From the NCBI GenBank assembly GCA_028768545.1, contig CP054838.1, positions 4,275,001 through 4,339,000 of the forward strand: a stretch of DNA of 64,000 bases, given 5' to 3'. Shown here in pieces: positions 37,186 to 45,624 of the stretch; the stretch's first letter is position 1, and every line of letters starts with the position of its first letter. The translations under genes were made by a program, and so were the position numbers. Below the pieces are notes generated by a model, which saw only the letters and a list, made by a program, of their open reading frames with translations, made no database searches and was not told the DNA's origin. This DNA comes from Desulfobacter sp. (GTDB taxonomy: Bacteria > Desulfobacterota > Desulfobacteria > Desulfobacterales > Desulfobacteraceae).

Positions 37186-39732
37186 CTATCGTTTCATCTG
37201 AATCACGGTCTGCATCATATCATCCACGGTGGTCACGGTTTTGGAATTTGCCTGGAACCCGCGCTGATTGGTAATCAAGGCCACAAACTCTTCTGAAATA
37301 TCCACATTGGACATTTCCAAAGAATTGGGAGCAATGGTGCCAAGTCCGTTTTCACCGGGCTTATTGGTAATGGCCGTACCTGAGGCACGGGTTTCCCTGA
37401 ACAGATTTCCCCCTTCATTGGAAAGACCGTAATTGTTGAGAAATTTGGCCAAACCCACACGGAAAAGGCGAATCAGCTGACCATTGGAGTAAATTCCTGT
37501 CATTACCCCGTCCGAAGAAACATCCACGCCCTGAAGATCTCCTGCGGAGTATCCGTTTGCATCCTGGAATGCCGTGGATGAGGATTTGGAAAACTGGGTG
37601 GTGGACAAGGACCCGTTGACAAAGGCGGAATTTTGATAGACTGAGCCCAGGTTCAACTCAATATCAGTCTCTGTGGCGCCGAAATCACCGCCTATAAAAT
37701 CGGTATTAAAGCTGAAAAAACCGCTGGTCTCTATATCGTTTTTATCAATTTCCGTCCATGCCGTGGATCCCACAATATCAAAATCAATTTCACTCCTGTT
37801 ATTGTAGGGATGGGCAGAAGCACCGAACTTCAAGGGATCATCAAAGGTAAACCGGATATCATCATTGTCAGAATCATTGCCCGATCCGTCCAGGTCAATG
37901 ACCACCTCTTCCTGATCCCCTTTCAGGGTGGCATTGGCATACTCCACAGGCGGCACATCCGGATCCACGGAAAACAAGAGAGATGCCCCTGCAGCCACTG
38001 CACCGCCGGCCGTCGGTGTGACCCTAAGATCCAGGGTGCTGTCCCCGTCAAAATCAATGTCAAATGTCTGGGCCCCTGAGGTGGAATAGGTAATGGCTGC
38101 GGCAGCATATTCCTGGGGCGGGGTCGGATCCATCATAAAGGCAATGGACTGACCGTCAGCAGTGGTCATGGCAGCGCCAAAGGTATACTCAATGGTCGAT
38201 TCCCCTGCTGAATCATTGTACCAGATATCAAATACCACATTGGTGCTGGATGAGGCTGCCGTATCAATGGCAATGGTGGCATTTCCCACAGCCGCAGAGT
38301 TCGGCAGCGGCCCTGCCGAACTCAGGGACCATTGGGTGCCGATCCAGTGGAGGGTGGGGGTGGCACCGGCAGTATCGGTGGCAATGGAACCTTCTGATCC
38401 TGCGCTCTGAACGGAAATCACAGGATCGTTGGTGGGCACAAAGGTATAGGTACTGGTAAAATCCTCAATTTTAACCCCGTCATTCCAGTCCCATTGAGTG
38501 CCGTCATAGCGCATTTTAATATTCTGGGCCACCATGCCCATGTCTTCGGCATTGTTGACCACCATGGTGGCGGCAGTTGTGGCTAAAGTACCGCCGGTGC
38601 TGTTTGTCATGGCCACCCCGGAAACCAAGGTGCCGGCGGAATTGGCAAGATCGGGATTACTCCAATACCACTTTCCGGTACTGCCCACATTGGGGTTCCA
38701 GACAATACCCAGTCCCTTTGAATCATGGGTCATCACACTGGGGTCATTGATCTCCAGGGTGGTGTTGTCATTGGCCGTATCCCCGAAATACCTTGTGCCT
38801 TCAATGCCCTGGACATGGATATTGTTAGGATCATTGATGTCAAACCCAAAGGAATCGGTTGCCACGGCCGGCTGGTCAAATTTAATTTTCAGATCGGGAT
38901 CTGTCTGGGTGGGGCTCTGCTGGTTGAGCACCAGATGGACTTCCTGGTTATCCGAATAAACAATGGTGGCATTGGGATAATTGGCCGGTTTTTCCGAATT
39001 TTCAATGATCCCGTTGTTGTTGGCGTCCACAAAATTCCAGGCAGACCCGTTAAACTCAAAGGCAAACCCGTACCCGTCCTGGGCCAGTTCCTCTGAATTT
39101 AAGATCTCATAGTGGATGGCATCGTTGGTGTTCACCCCATTGGCCTGAAAATTACCCAGACGGCCGGTAAACTCACTCATGGTCAAATCCAGGATATCAC
39201 CGCTGCTCTGGGAAAAGGTAATGGTTCCGCGGGCCAGCAACCCCTGGGCGTCCGTGCCCTGAACCATGTTCCGTTTGTCTTCTTCCGGGTTGCAGGTGAT
39301 GATGTACTCCCATTCAGTGCCGGATTTTTTATCGTAAAACACAGAGACATCATGGGTACTCCCTAAAGCATCATACACCTTGAGCACGGTCTGGTATTCA
39401 TAATTGGTGGATTTCATATAGGTATCTTCACTGGAGTCCCAATTGTTGGACAATACCACGGATTTACTGGCGGCATCTACATCCAGATTGGTAACAGCCG
39501 TGATCTGGGTGCTTTTCTTGGGCGGATTGGTAAAGGCCTGGAGAACAATATCATTGATGGCGCCGATATCATCCCCAGTCTCGGAATCCAGTTCCCACCC
39601 CTGAACCACATACCCTTCAGGATTTACCAGTTGGCCGTCCTTGTTGAACAAAAAAATACCCGTTACCTGAAGGGCATTTCCCATGTTTTTAAGGCCGCTG
39701 GTCCCTGTAAATAATGAACTTGATAAAGACAT
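37186..39732 (-). CDS. flgE: Flagellar hook protein FlgE, enlarged but lacking an N-terminal segment
   Basis: 848 residues. It begins MSLSSSLFTGTSGLKNMGNA LQV and ends MSNVDISEEFVALITNQRGF QANSKTVTTVDDMMQTVIQM (each in pieces), both typical of FlgE. Immediately after LQV the sequence jumps to TGIFLFNKDGQLVNPEGYVV: the conserved stretch from GNNIANVNTxGFK to YTRAGNF, about 100 residues, is missing while the frame is kept. That stretch holds the rod-protein signature and part of D0/D1, so the protein should not form a hook. The outer domain is several times the usual size (calcium-binding-like DANNNGIIENSE and DGDSTLDLRV stretches). Start ATG has AGGAGAGG upstream; promoter shared with fliK. 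Confidence 0.9.
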   Translation of the reverse strand: MSLSSSLFTGTSGLKNMGNALQVTGIFLFNKDGQLVNPEGYVVQGWELDSETGDDIGAINDIVLQAFTNPPKKSTQITAVTNLDVDAASKSVVLSNNWDSSEDTYMKSTNYEYQTVLKVYDALGSTHDVSVFYDKKSGTEWEYIITCNPEEDKRNMVQGTDAQGLLARGTITFSQSSGDILDLTMSEFTGRLGNFQANGVNTNDAIHYEILNSEELAQDGYGFAFEFNGSAWNFVDANNNGIIENSEKPANYPNATIVYSDNQEVHLVLNQQSPTQTDPDLKIKFDQPAVATDSFGFDINDPNNIHVQGIEGTRYFGDTANDNTTLEINDPSVMTHDSKGLGIVWNPNVGSTGKWYWSNPDLANSAGTLVSGVAMTNSTGGTLATTAATMVVNNAEDMGMVAQNIKMRYDGTQWDWNDGVKIEDFTSTYTFVPTNDPVISVQSAGSEGSIATDTAGATPTLHWIGTQWSLSSAGPLPNSAAVGNATIAIDTAASSSTNVVFDIWYNDSAGESTIEYTFGAAMTTADGQSIAFMMDPTPPQEYAAAAITYSTSGAQTFDIDFDGDSTLDLRVTPTAGGAVAAGASLLFSVDPDVPPVEYANATLKGDQEEVVIDLDGSGNDSDNDDIRFTFDDPLKFGASAHPYNNRSEIDFDIVGSTAWTEIDKNDIETSGFFSFNTDFIGGDFGATETDIELNLGSVYQNSAFVNGSLSTTQFSKSSSTAFQDANGYSAGDLQGVDVSSDGVMTGIYSNGQLIRLFRVGLAKFLNNYGLSNEGGNLFRETRASGTAITNKPGENGLGTIAPNSLEMSNVDISEEFVALITNQRGFQANSKTVTTVDDMMQTVIQMKR

Positions 39733-39775
39733 AATCCCTCTCCTGTGCTTATATGGCTTTCATGTACTTGGCTGT

Positions 39776-40885
39776 TTAGTTGTTCACGGCGGTTATGGAA
39801 AATAGAGCAACCAGCCGCCCGCTGTCCTGGAGAACCAGAAACTGGGTCCCGTTGGCTTTTTTAATACCTGAGACCTCTTCAGTCACAAGAGTTTTGGCGG
39901 TTCCGGATTCACTGGTTACCGTATAGTAGTACAACCCGTCTGACACCCCGTGACCGTCATCTCCGACACCATTCCAGCTCACGGTATTCTCTCCGCCTGA
40001 GGTATCTTCCTTGTCCACCTGGATGGTTCTGACCAGATTGTCAAAGACATCGTAAATTTTAATGGTTGACGCTTCCTAGCTTTCAAGTTTAAACCCAAGG
40101 TCTGCACCCTGAACCACCCCTTCATCCACTTCAATAATGGGCTGGTTCGAGGTGATGGTTTTGCCAAGGTAACTCATGGCGGAATCCACAGGGGTATTAT
40201 CATCCTCAATCGTGTTCACTGAACTTAAGGAGTCAGGATCAAGCAGAATGCCCTGGACCACGAGATAGGCCTTATCATTGGAGTAGGCAATGCCTTCCAC
40301 CGTGCCGGTGACCTTGTTGGGCACCTGGGCAAACCCTGAGCCGGTATTGCCCAGAACCGTGTAGGTATAGGTTCCGTCTTCCACTGCCTTGCCGCTGTTG
40401 TCTGTTCCGTCCCAGGAAATCAAATGAGATCCGCTGCCCTTTGTGCCCAGGGGCAGATTCTTGATGGTATTTCCGTCGGCATCGGTGATTTGGACAATGA
40501 TCTCGGTATTCCGGGAAAGGTTGAAGAATCCACCCGAGACCTGCCCTTCTTTGACCTGCATGGAATCCACCTCACCGGTCACCTGTTTGCCCATATATCC
40601 CATGAGATCTTTTTCAGAATCATTGGAAAAGGAAGTTGCCAGACTCTCCATGCTTTCATTGAGGGTCATGAGCTGTTCCAGCTGGGAGAACTGTGCCAAT
40701 TGAGCGGAAAATTCAGAGCCTTCCATGGGGTTGAGGGGATCCTGATTCTGGAGTTGTGCGACCAGCATGGTTAAAAAGGCATCCCTTCCCAGGGCATCAC
40801 TTTTTTCATCTTTTTTAGTTTCTGTGGACTTATAACCGCTGACAAGGCCGTCAAGGGCTGAATTTCCAGATGCTGAAACCGTCAT
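39776..40885 (-). pseudogene. flgD: Hook-capping protein FlgD with in-frame TAG between two Ig-like domains
   Basis: The N-terminal part is FlgD (SDALGRDAFLTMLVAQLQNQ, DPLNPMEGSEFSAQLAQFSQ LEQL in two pieces), followed by a FlgD Ig/tudor region (NLSRNTEIIVQITDADGNTI, GSHLISWDGTDNSGKAVEDG TYTY). Codon 270 is TAG (40076-40078). In the same frame 100 further residues follow and form a second FlgD-type Ig unit (STIKIYDVFDNLVRTIQVDK, VSWNGVGDDGHGVSDGLYYY). Read through, the protein would be about 368 residues, against 220-250 for most FlgD. FlgD scaffolds hook polymerisation. Start ATG follows AAAGGAGAG. The TAG may be a mutation of CAG, or the first 269 residues may still work alone. Confidence 0.87.
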
Positions 40886-40897
40886 TATCTCTCTCCT

Positions 40898-42577
40898 TTA
40901 GGCAACAAAATGGTATGACCCGTCCAGAAGTGTCCCGGCATCTGTGAGAACCGGATCATCTCCCATTTCCAAATTTTTCCCGTCAATTCCCTGTTTTCCC
41001 CTGCCTGAATTTTTCTTGTTAGAATTGCCTGCCTGAGTTCCGGTATCGGCCATGGACTGCTTAAAATCTGAACTCATATTCACATCAAAACTGTCCAGGC
41101 TGATACCGGCACTGGTCAATGCGGTCTTTAGTTCATTGAGATTAGACGTCAGCATCTCTTTTGCCGCATGATTTTCAGTGATAATGCTGACCTTGATACT
41201 ATTGTTCACATTATCGATGGTCAGGCTCAGCCGTCCGAGGTGTGCCGGTTTGAGCTGAAGCGTAAGGCTGGTCTCCCCCTGGTTCACCGCCCTGACAATA
41301 CTCTTGTTTACCTGGTGGGTCACATAAGAGGGCAAGGCACGTTCCGGGGCTTTTGCCCTTACCGTGCTGGCGTCAACCTCATTTTTTCCCGCAGATACGA
41401 GATTGGAGGAAAAATCACTTGCCTGGGCTGTTTTTGTTTTCGTCTTTGGCGCAAAATGATTCTCGGACCTGCCCTTTTTCTCTTCTGCGGCATCACCGTT
41501 CCCATGTTTTGAGAATGCCGCCTCCATCTCCTTTAAAAGAGAGGACACCCCAGGTTCGGAACTGGTCGAAGCTTGAGAAGAAAGCCCGGTCTTTGCATTT
41601 TTCCCCTTGTCCGGGATCATGAGATCATTTTTAAACTGGTCCTTGACCTGCTGAAACGAAAACTCAGGCACACTGGTTTTATCAGAGGCCAGGGCAACCG
41701 ACTGAAACAATTTGTCAATCATGGCAGTGGTTGACTCTTTTGCAAACGCTTGAGTCCCTGAATTTCCTGGCTGATCCGTCCCCTGCTTTTGTTTAATATA
41801 GTCATCAAACACCCCAAGCAGGTCTTTTAAACTGATTTTCCCTTCTGTGTTACTCTCCATGGCAACCGTGTTTGACAGGCCGAGCATCTTGTCGAGGATG
41901 GATGATGGATCTTTTATTTCAATAACAGATCCGGCCTGGGCATATTGGGTTTGAATCTCTTTTAACTCGTTGGCAAGGATATTAAGGCTGATCCCCTGGG
42001 GTCCTTTGTCTGCCGCTTCAATCATTTTTTGAACAGCATCCTTTGAAAGACCTAACTCATCTAACAGGCTGATGATAAAAGGAAGTGCGGAGGTCTCCAA
42101 AAAAACATCTTCTGGCTCTGCATTCTCCTCAGGCAAAATTTCCAGGTCAGAAAGACCGGCCATGACCTGGTCAAAGGAAATCTCTTTTGTTCCTGCCTTT
42201 TCTTTTAACCCGGCAATAAGATCAGCCACTTCATCAGGATCAAATCCCGCTTTGATTAACAGCTCGTTAAGCGCATCCAGGCCCTGGGGGTCAATGGTAA
42301 GCTTAGTCAAATCACCGCCCGACATTTTCAAAAGCAGGGTCTCCAGGTCAGACAAAAAAACCTGTCCGCTTTTGTCCGCAATTACGCCGTTATCGGTTGA
42401 CGCCTCTGGATCAGAGATCTTGTTGCGTTCACCTTTTTGGGCAACCTGTTTGAGCACGGAGTCGAACCCGGCCCCGGCTGCCGGCAGTCTGTCTATACCC
42501 AAAACAGAGGCTTTTGCCTCACCGGCCCGGACCATATTCGGCATTGTATTTGTCATGTCAACCAAGTGCATATTCAT
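40898..42577 (-). CDS. fliK: Hook-length control protein FliK
   Basis: 559 residues, low-complexity and polar for the first 380, then the C-terminal Flg_hook domain: GETSLTLQLKPAHLGRLSLT, IDNVNNSIKVSIITENHAAK, EMLTSNLNELKTALTSAGIS. FliK is exported during hook growth and tells FlhB to change substrate. First gene of the fliK-flgD-flgE run, with a sigma-54 site 40-55 bases upstream. AGGTGG precedes two closely spaced ATG codons (42577 and 42571). Intact. Confidence 0.93.
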   Translation of the reverse strand: MNMHLVDMTNTMPNMVRAGEAKASVLGIDRLPAAGAGFDSVLKQVAQKGERNKISDPEASTDNGVIADKSGQVFLSDLETLLLKMSGGDLTKLTIDPQGLDALNELLIKAGFDPDEVADLIAGLKEKAGTKEISFDQVMAGLSDLEILPEENAEPEDVFLETSALPFIISLLDELGLSKDAVQKMIEAADKGPQGISLNILANELKEIQTQYAQAGSVIEIKDPSSILDKMLGLSNTVAMESNTEGKISLKDLLGVFDDYIKQKQGTDQPGNSGTQAFAKESTTAMIDKLFQSVALASDKTSVPEFSFQQVKDQFKNDLMIPDKGKNAKTGLSSQASTSSEPGVSSLLKEMEAAFSKHGNGDAAEEKKGRSENHFAPKTKTKTAQASDFSSNLVSAGKNEVDASTVRAKAPERALPSYVTHQVNKSIVRAVNQGETSLTLQLKPAHLGRLSLTIDNVNNSIKVSIITENHAAKEMLTSNLNELKTALTSAGISLDSFDVNMSSDFKQSMADTGTQAGNSNKKNSGRGKQGIDGKNLEMGDDPVLTDAGTLLDGSYHFVA

Positions 42578-42615
42578 AAACCACCTATATATAAATTCCT
42601 ATGGATCCAAATAAA

Positions 42616-42631
42616 AGCAACCATCATGCCA
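42616..42631 (-). promoter_or_regulatory. Sigma-54 promoter before fliK-flgD-flgE
   Basis: The minus strand reads TGGCATGATGGTTGCT, a near-perfect -24/-12 element (TGGCAT, TTGC at correct spacing), 39-54 bases upstream of the fliK start, leaving a leader of roughly 27 bases. Confidence 0.85.
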
Positions 42632-42833
42632 GTATCGGTTCAAAGAAATTTGACCTGTATTTTCAAAAGCTTACAAGATAGTTTGTTTTTGAATACTTTT
42701 TGAATCCCCCGGATTTGGAATATATTTCCCCGTGTCTGGACCTTTCAGGGAAAATATTACCCAGGGCTCAGGCCAATAGATTTTGAGTCGGCCTAATTTT
42801 GAATCGGCATGATGATAACGACCTTCCCAGTCG

Positions 42834-43195
42834 TTGGCAGAAACAGCACGGCGATTAAAACTTTCGAAAAACCAAAGAAGATATGGATGTTTATGGGGGG
42901 CTCAAATTAATTTTCCGATCTGGTTCAAAAGCACCCATAAAATTATACCCTTCCGTATAGTTCAAACGGAATGTATTTATGAGAACCGCTATAAATATGG
43001 AATAGGATACCTTTGGCTGGATCTTTGGAAAAATGATCCCCAATATATTTCAAACCCGCTTTATTGGCTGGATTAAATCAACGGCTGAATGGTTTAAGGA
43101 CAAATGATTTCAATAGAGGGTAAAGGGTTGAGGTGTCGGCAGGATAAATCCAAGAAAAAAGCCATTCATATGATCTTTGCATGGGCATCCTATGG
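42834..43195 (+). pseudogene. Relic of an ISAs1-type transposase
   Basis: In pieces and in different frames the region shows the N-terminal part of an ISAs1-family transposase: DTFGWIFGKMIPNIFQTRFI and GWIKSTAEWFKDK (about 43008-43107), then ISIEGKGLRCRQDKSKKKAI and HMIFAWASYGQ (about 43107-43190), corresponding to the family's NWIKS...IDGKTLRRS...KKAIHMVSAWAS stretch. The rest of the gene and both ends are gone. It lies between fliK and the motE-like gene, in a 630-base gap; 42632-42833 holds nothing else that I recognise. An old insertion, long decayed. Confidence 0.65.
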
Positions 43196-43207
43196 GCAAA
43201 AAGGGGA

Positions 43208-43828
43208 CTATTTTTTCTTAAAGGCAAGTCTTTCACTTATTTTAGCAGCTTTTGCTGAATCTACAAATGAAAGGATCTGTGATGCAGATGCTTCCCGCAT
43301 CCTTAAAAATATTTCCTGGGCCACTTCAAGTTCCATTTTATCGACAATCAGAGCAGCAGCCTTGGGTTTCATGCCTGCGTACATTTTTACCAGACGGGCC
43401 ATTTTAGCCTCAAAGGCTGCATCTTTTTCCAACTATAGCCGGGTCTTTTTTTCTTCCAGGTTTGCCAAATCATTGTTGATCTGTTTTTTAAGGGCAGTGA
43501 GAGCCGCCAGTTTCTCATCAATCTGGGCCTCATAGGTTGCAAGCTCTTTTTTCTCCTGGTCAAGGCTCTCTTTGGCCGAGGCAATGGCCTGTTTTTTCTC
43601 TTCAAGCCCCCTTAAAACAACCTTGGCCGGATCAGGGCATTCAGGGCATTCAGGACATTCAGGACAGGGCTCAGCGGTTGCCTCCCCTTCTTCCGGGGGC
43701 GCTTGTTTTTTATCATCGTCTGCAGCAAAGGCCATGGACAATTGAACATGGGATAAATCCACAACCTGAACCCCGGTAATGAGAAAAACAAGTCCAAGAC
43801 AAAAAATAATATATCTAAATCTGTACAT
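43208..43828 (-). pseudogene. MotE-like flagellar protein with in-frame TAG
   Basis: Residues 1-35 contain a signal-anchor (IIFCLGLVFLITGVQVVDLS). Then comes a CPECPECPECPD motif (about 54-65), a coiled coil (KKQAIASAKESLDQEKKELA) and a TAG at codon 132 (43433-43435). In the same frame the rest continues as LEKDAAFEAKMARLVKMYAG, MKPKAAALIVDKMELEVAQE IFLRM, the MgtE-N-like domain that marks MotE-type proteins. MotE is a periplasmic chaperone for the stator protein MotC in other bacteria; the equivalent gene lies between fliJ and fliK in many clusters. Start overlaps fliJ. It ends with TAG at 43208 beside the transposase relic. Confidence 0.78.
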
Positions 43829-44273
43829 TTATAATCTCCCTGGCCTTTTTCAATGATGCGATTTCATCCAGTTCCTTTTGTTCCTGACGGATTATCTCGC
43901 GGGTGTATTCATCGGCCCGTCTTTCCCTTAACCGCTCCATGGCTTTTTTGTCAATGGTTCTTTTTTTCAACAGGGATCGTTTTTCTTCCATCATCTTTTC
44001 CAGTCTAATTTTCCGGTCCTGCTCTTCTATGATCATCCGGTCCAGCACGGACAAAAACCCGTGGTGGAGATTAAACTCTCTGGAATTCACCCCTTTTTCC
44101 ACAAGATGATCCAGCCTTAAAGCAGAGGTTTCACGATTTTCTTTCAAGGTCTGAATCTGGTGTGTGCATTCATTCATCTGGGACACGGCCTTGGCCATTT
44201 CCTGGCGGGCCATTTGTTCAAGATGGCGTTTATATTTGAGCAGGGATTCAAGTTTAAATTCAAAGCGTTTCAT
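43815..44273 (-). CDS. fliJ: Flagellar export protein FliJ
   Basis: 152 residues, entirely a charged coiled coil (FKLESLLKYKRHLEQMARQE, MNECTHQIQTLKENRETSAL, RKIRLEKMMEEKRSLLKKRT), the expected length and composition for FliJ, which is the central stalk of the export ATPase. Located directly after fliI (10 bases). Start ATG follows AGGGG. Ends TAG, overlapping the start of the motE-like gene by 14 bases. Intact. Confidence 0.9.
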   Translation of the reverse strand: MKRFEFKLESLLKYKRHLEQMARQEMAKAVSQMNECTHQIQTLKENRETSALRLDHLVEKGVNSREFNLHHGFLSVLDRMIIEEQDRKIRLEKMMEEKRSLLKKRTIDKKAMERLRERRADEYTREIIRQEQKELDEIASLKKAREIINVQI

Positions 44274-44283
44274 GGGCCCCTAA

Positions 44284-45624
44284 TTATCTACCCGTGATCT
44301 CTACTGCAGATTTAAGTCCTGCCACACTGGCGGGATGATCCATTCTGACCTCTATGTTCTGCCTCAAAAACTGATTAATCCTCGGCATCAGCCGCTTTGC
44401 CTGATCCACATTTGGATCAGACCCGTCCACATAGGCACCGATGGTGATCATATCTTCCACATTTTTATAGGCAGCCATGATGTTTATCGCCTTTTCCCTC
44501 ACCGCCATATGATCGGATTCACTCACATCCCGCATCACCCTTGATACACTGGCCATGACGTCAATGGCCGGGTAATGGCCCTGGTTGGCAAGATCTCTGG
44601 ACAATACAATATGTCCGTCCACAATGGAGCGGACCGTGTCTCCCACAGGGTCATTCAAATCATCGCCCTCAACCAATACCGTATAGATTCCAGTGATGGA
44701 TCCCCCGGATTCAAGTGCGCCTGCCCGTTCAAGCAGAACAGGGATCTGCACAAAAAAAGAAGGGGTATACCCCCTTGTGGTGGGCGGTTCTCCGGCGGCC
44801 AGACCCACATCCCTTACTGACATGGCAAACCGGGTAATGGAATCCACCATGAGCAGAACATTTTTTCCCTGGTCCCTGAAATATTCGGCAATGGTGGTGG
44901 CAAGATAAGCGCCGCGCATCCTTGTCAGGGGAGGAGAATCTGAAGTCGCGGCCACGACAACGGCCCGTTTAAGCCCCTCTTTTCCCAGGATATCTTCCAC
45001 AAAATCCTTAACCTCCCGGCCACGTTCGCCGATCAACCCGATAACCACCACATCCGCATTGGTATGTTTGGTCATCATCCCCATGAGCACACTTTTTCCC
45101 ACACCAGACCCGGCCATGATGGCCACCCACTAGCCCCGGCCCAGGGTAATCATTGAATTAATGGCGCCAATGCCCACATCCAAGGGTTCTTTAATGGATT
45201 TTCGTTCCAAAGGTCCTAGGGGTTTACCGTAAAGATAATAGGAACAGGTTGAACCAATGGGTCCTTTTCCGTCAATGGGGTCCCCCATCCCGTCCACCAC
45301 CCGGCCGAGCATCTCATCGGAGACGCCGACCATGGGCGAAGATGCCACCGGAATAATCCGGCTTCCCAGACTGATTCCCCGGATAGCGCCAAAGGGCATG
45401 AACAAGGCCTTTTCCCCTTTAAACCCAACCACCTCCGCCTTGACTGCCAACCCCAGGTCATTGATAATGCTGCAGATCCCCCCGACACCAAGACCTAAAC
45501 TGTCCCCTTCTGCAATCAGGCCGATGACCTGGGAAACCCGGCCTTCGGGCATCACCGTTCTGGCACCGTCCACCGCCCTTAGATACGGGGTGAAATCAAG
45601 GCTGTCCAAACGATCTTTTTTCAT
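44284..45624 (-). pseudogene. fliI: Flagellum-specific ATPase FliI with in-frame TAG before the Walker A motif
   Basis: Both halves are in one frame of 446 codons, the normal FliI length. The first half (GRVSQVIGLIAEGDSLGLGV, GRVVDGMGDPIDGKGPIG) ends at TAG 45130-45132 (codon 165) in TLGRG-stop-WVAIMAGSGV; almost all FliI proteins have Gln there (GxGQRxGIxAGSGVGKS). The rest holds Walker A AGSGVGKSVLMGMM, VVIGLIGERGREVKDFV, Walker B VLLMVDSITRFAMSVRD and EPPTTRGYTPSFFVQIPVLL. A CAG-to-TAG change is the simple explanation. Without readthrough no ATPase is made. The start overlaps fliH (ATGA). Confidence 0.93.

Noticed and set aside
42632..42833. Possible small gene between the fliK promoter and the transposase relic
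   Set aside because: Only short frames without a start signal; contains a short imperfect direct repeat (TTTTGA-TCGGC twice) but nothing further.
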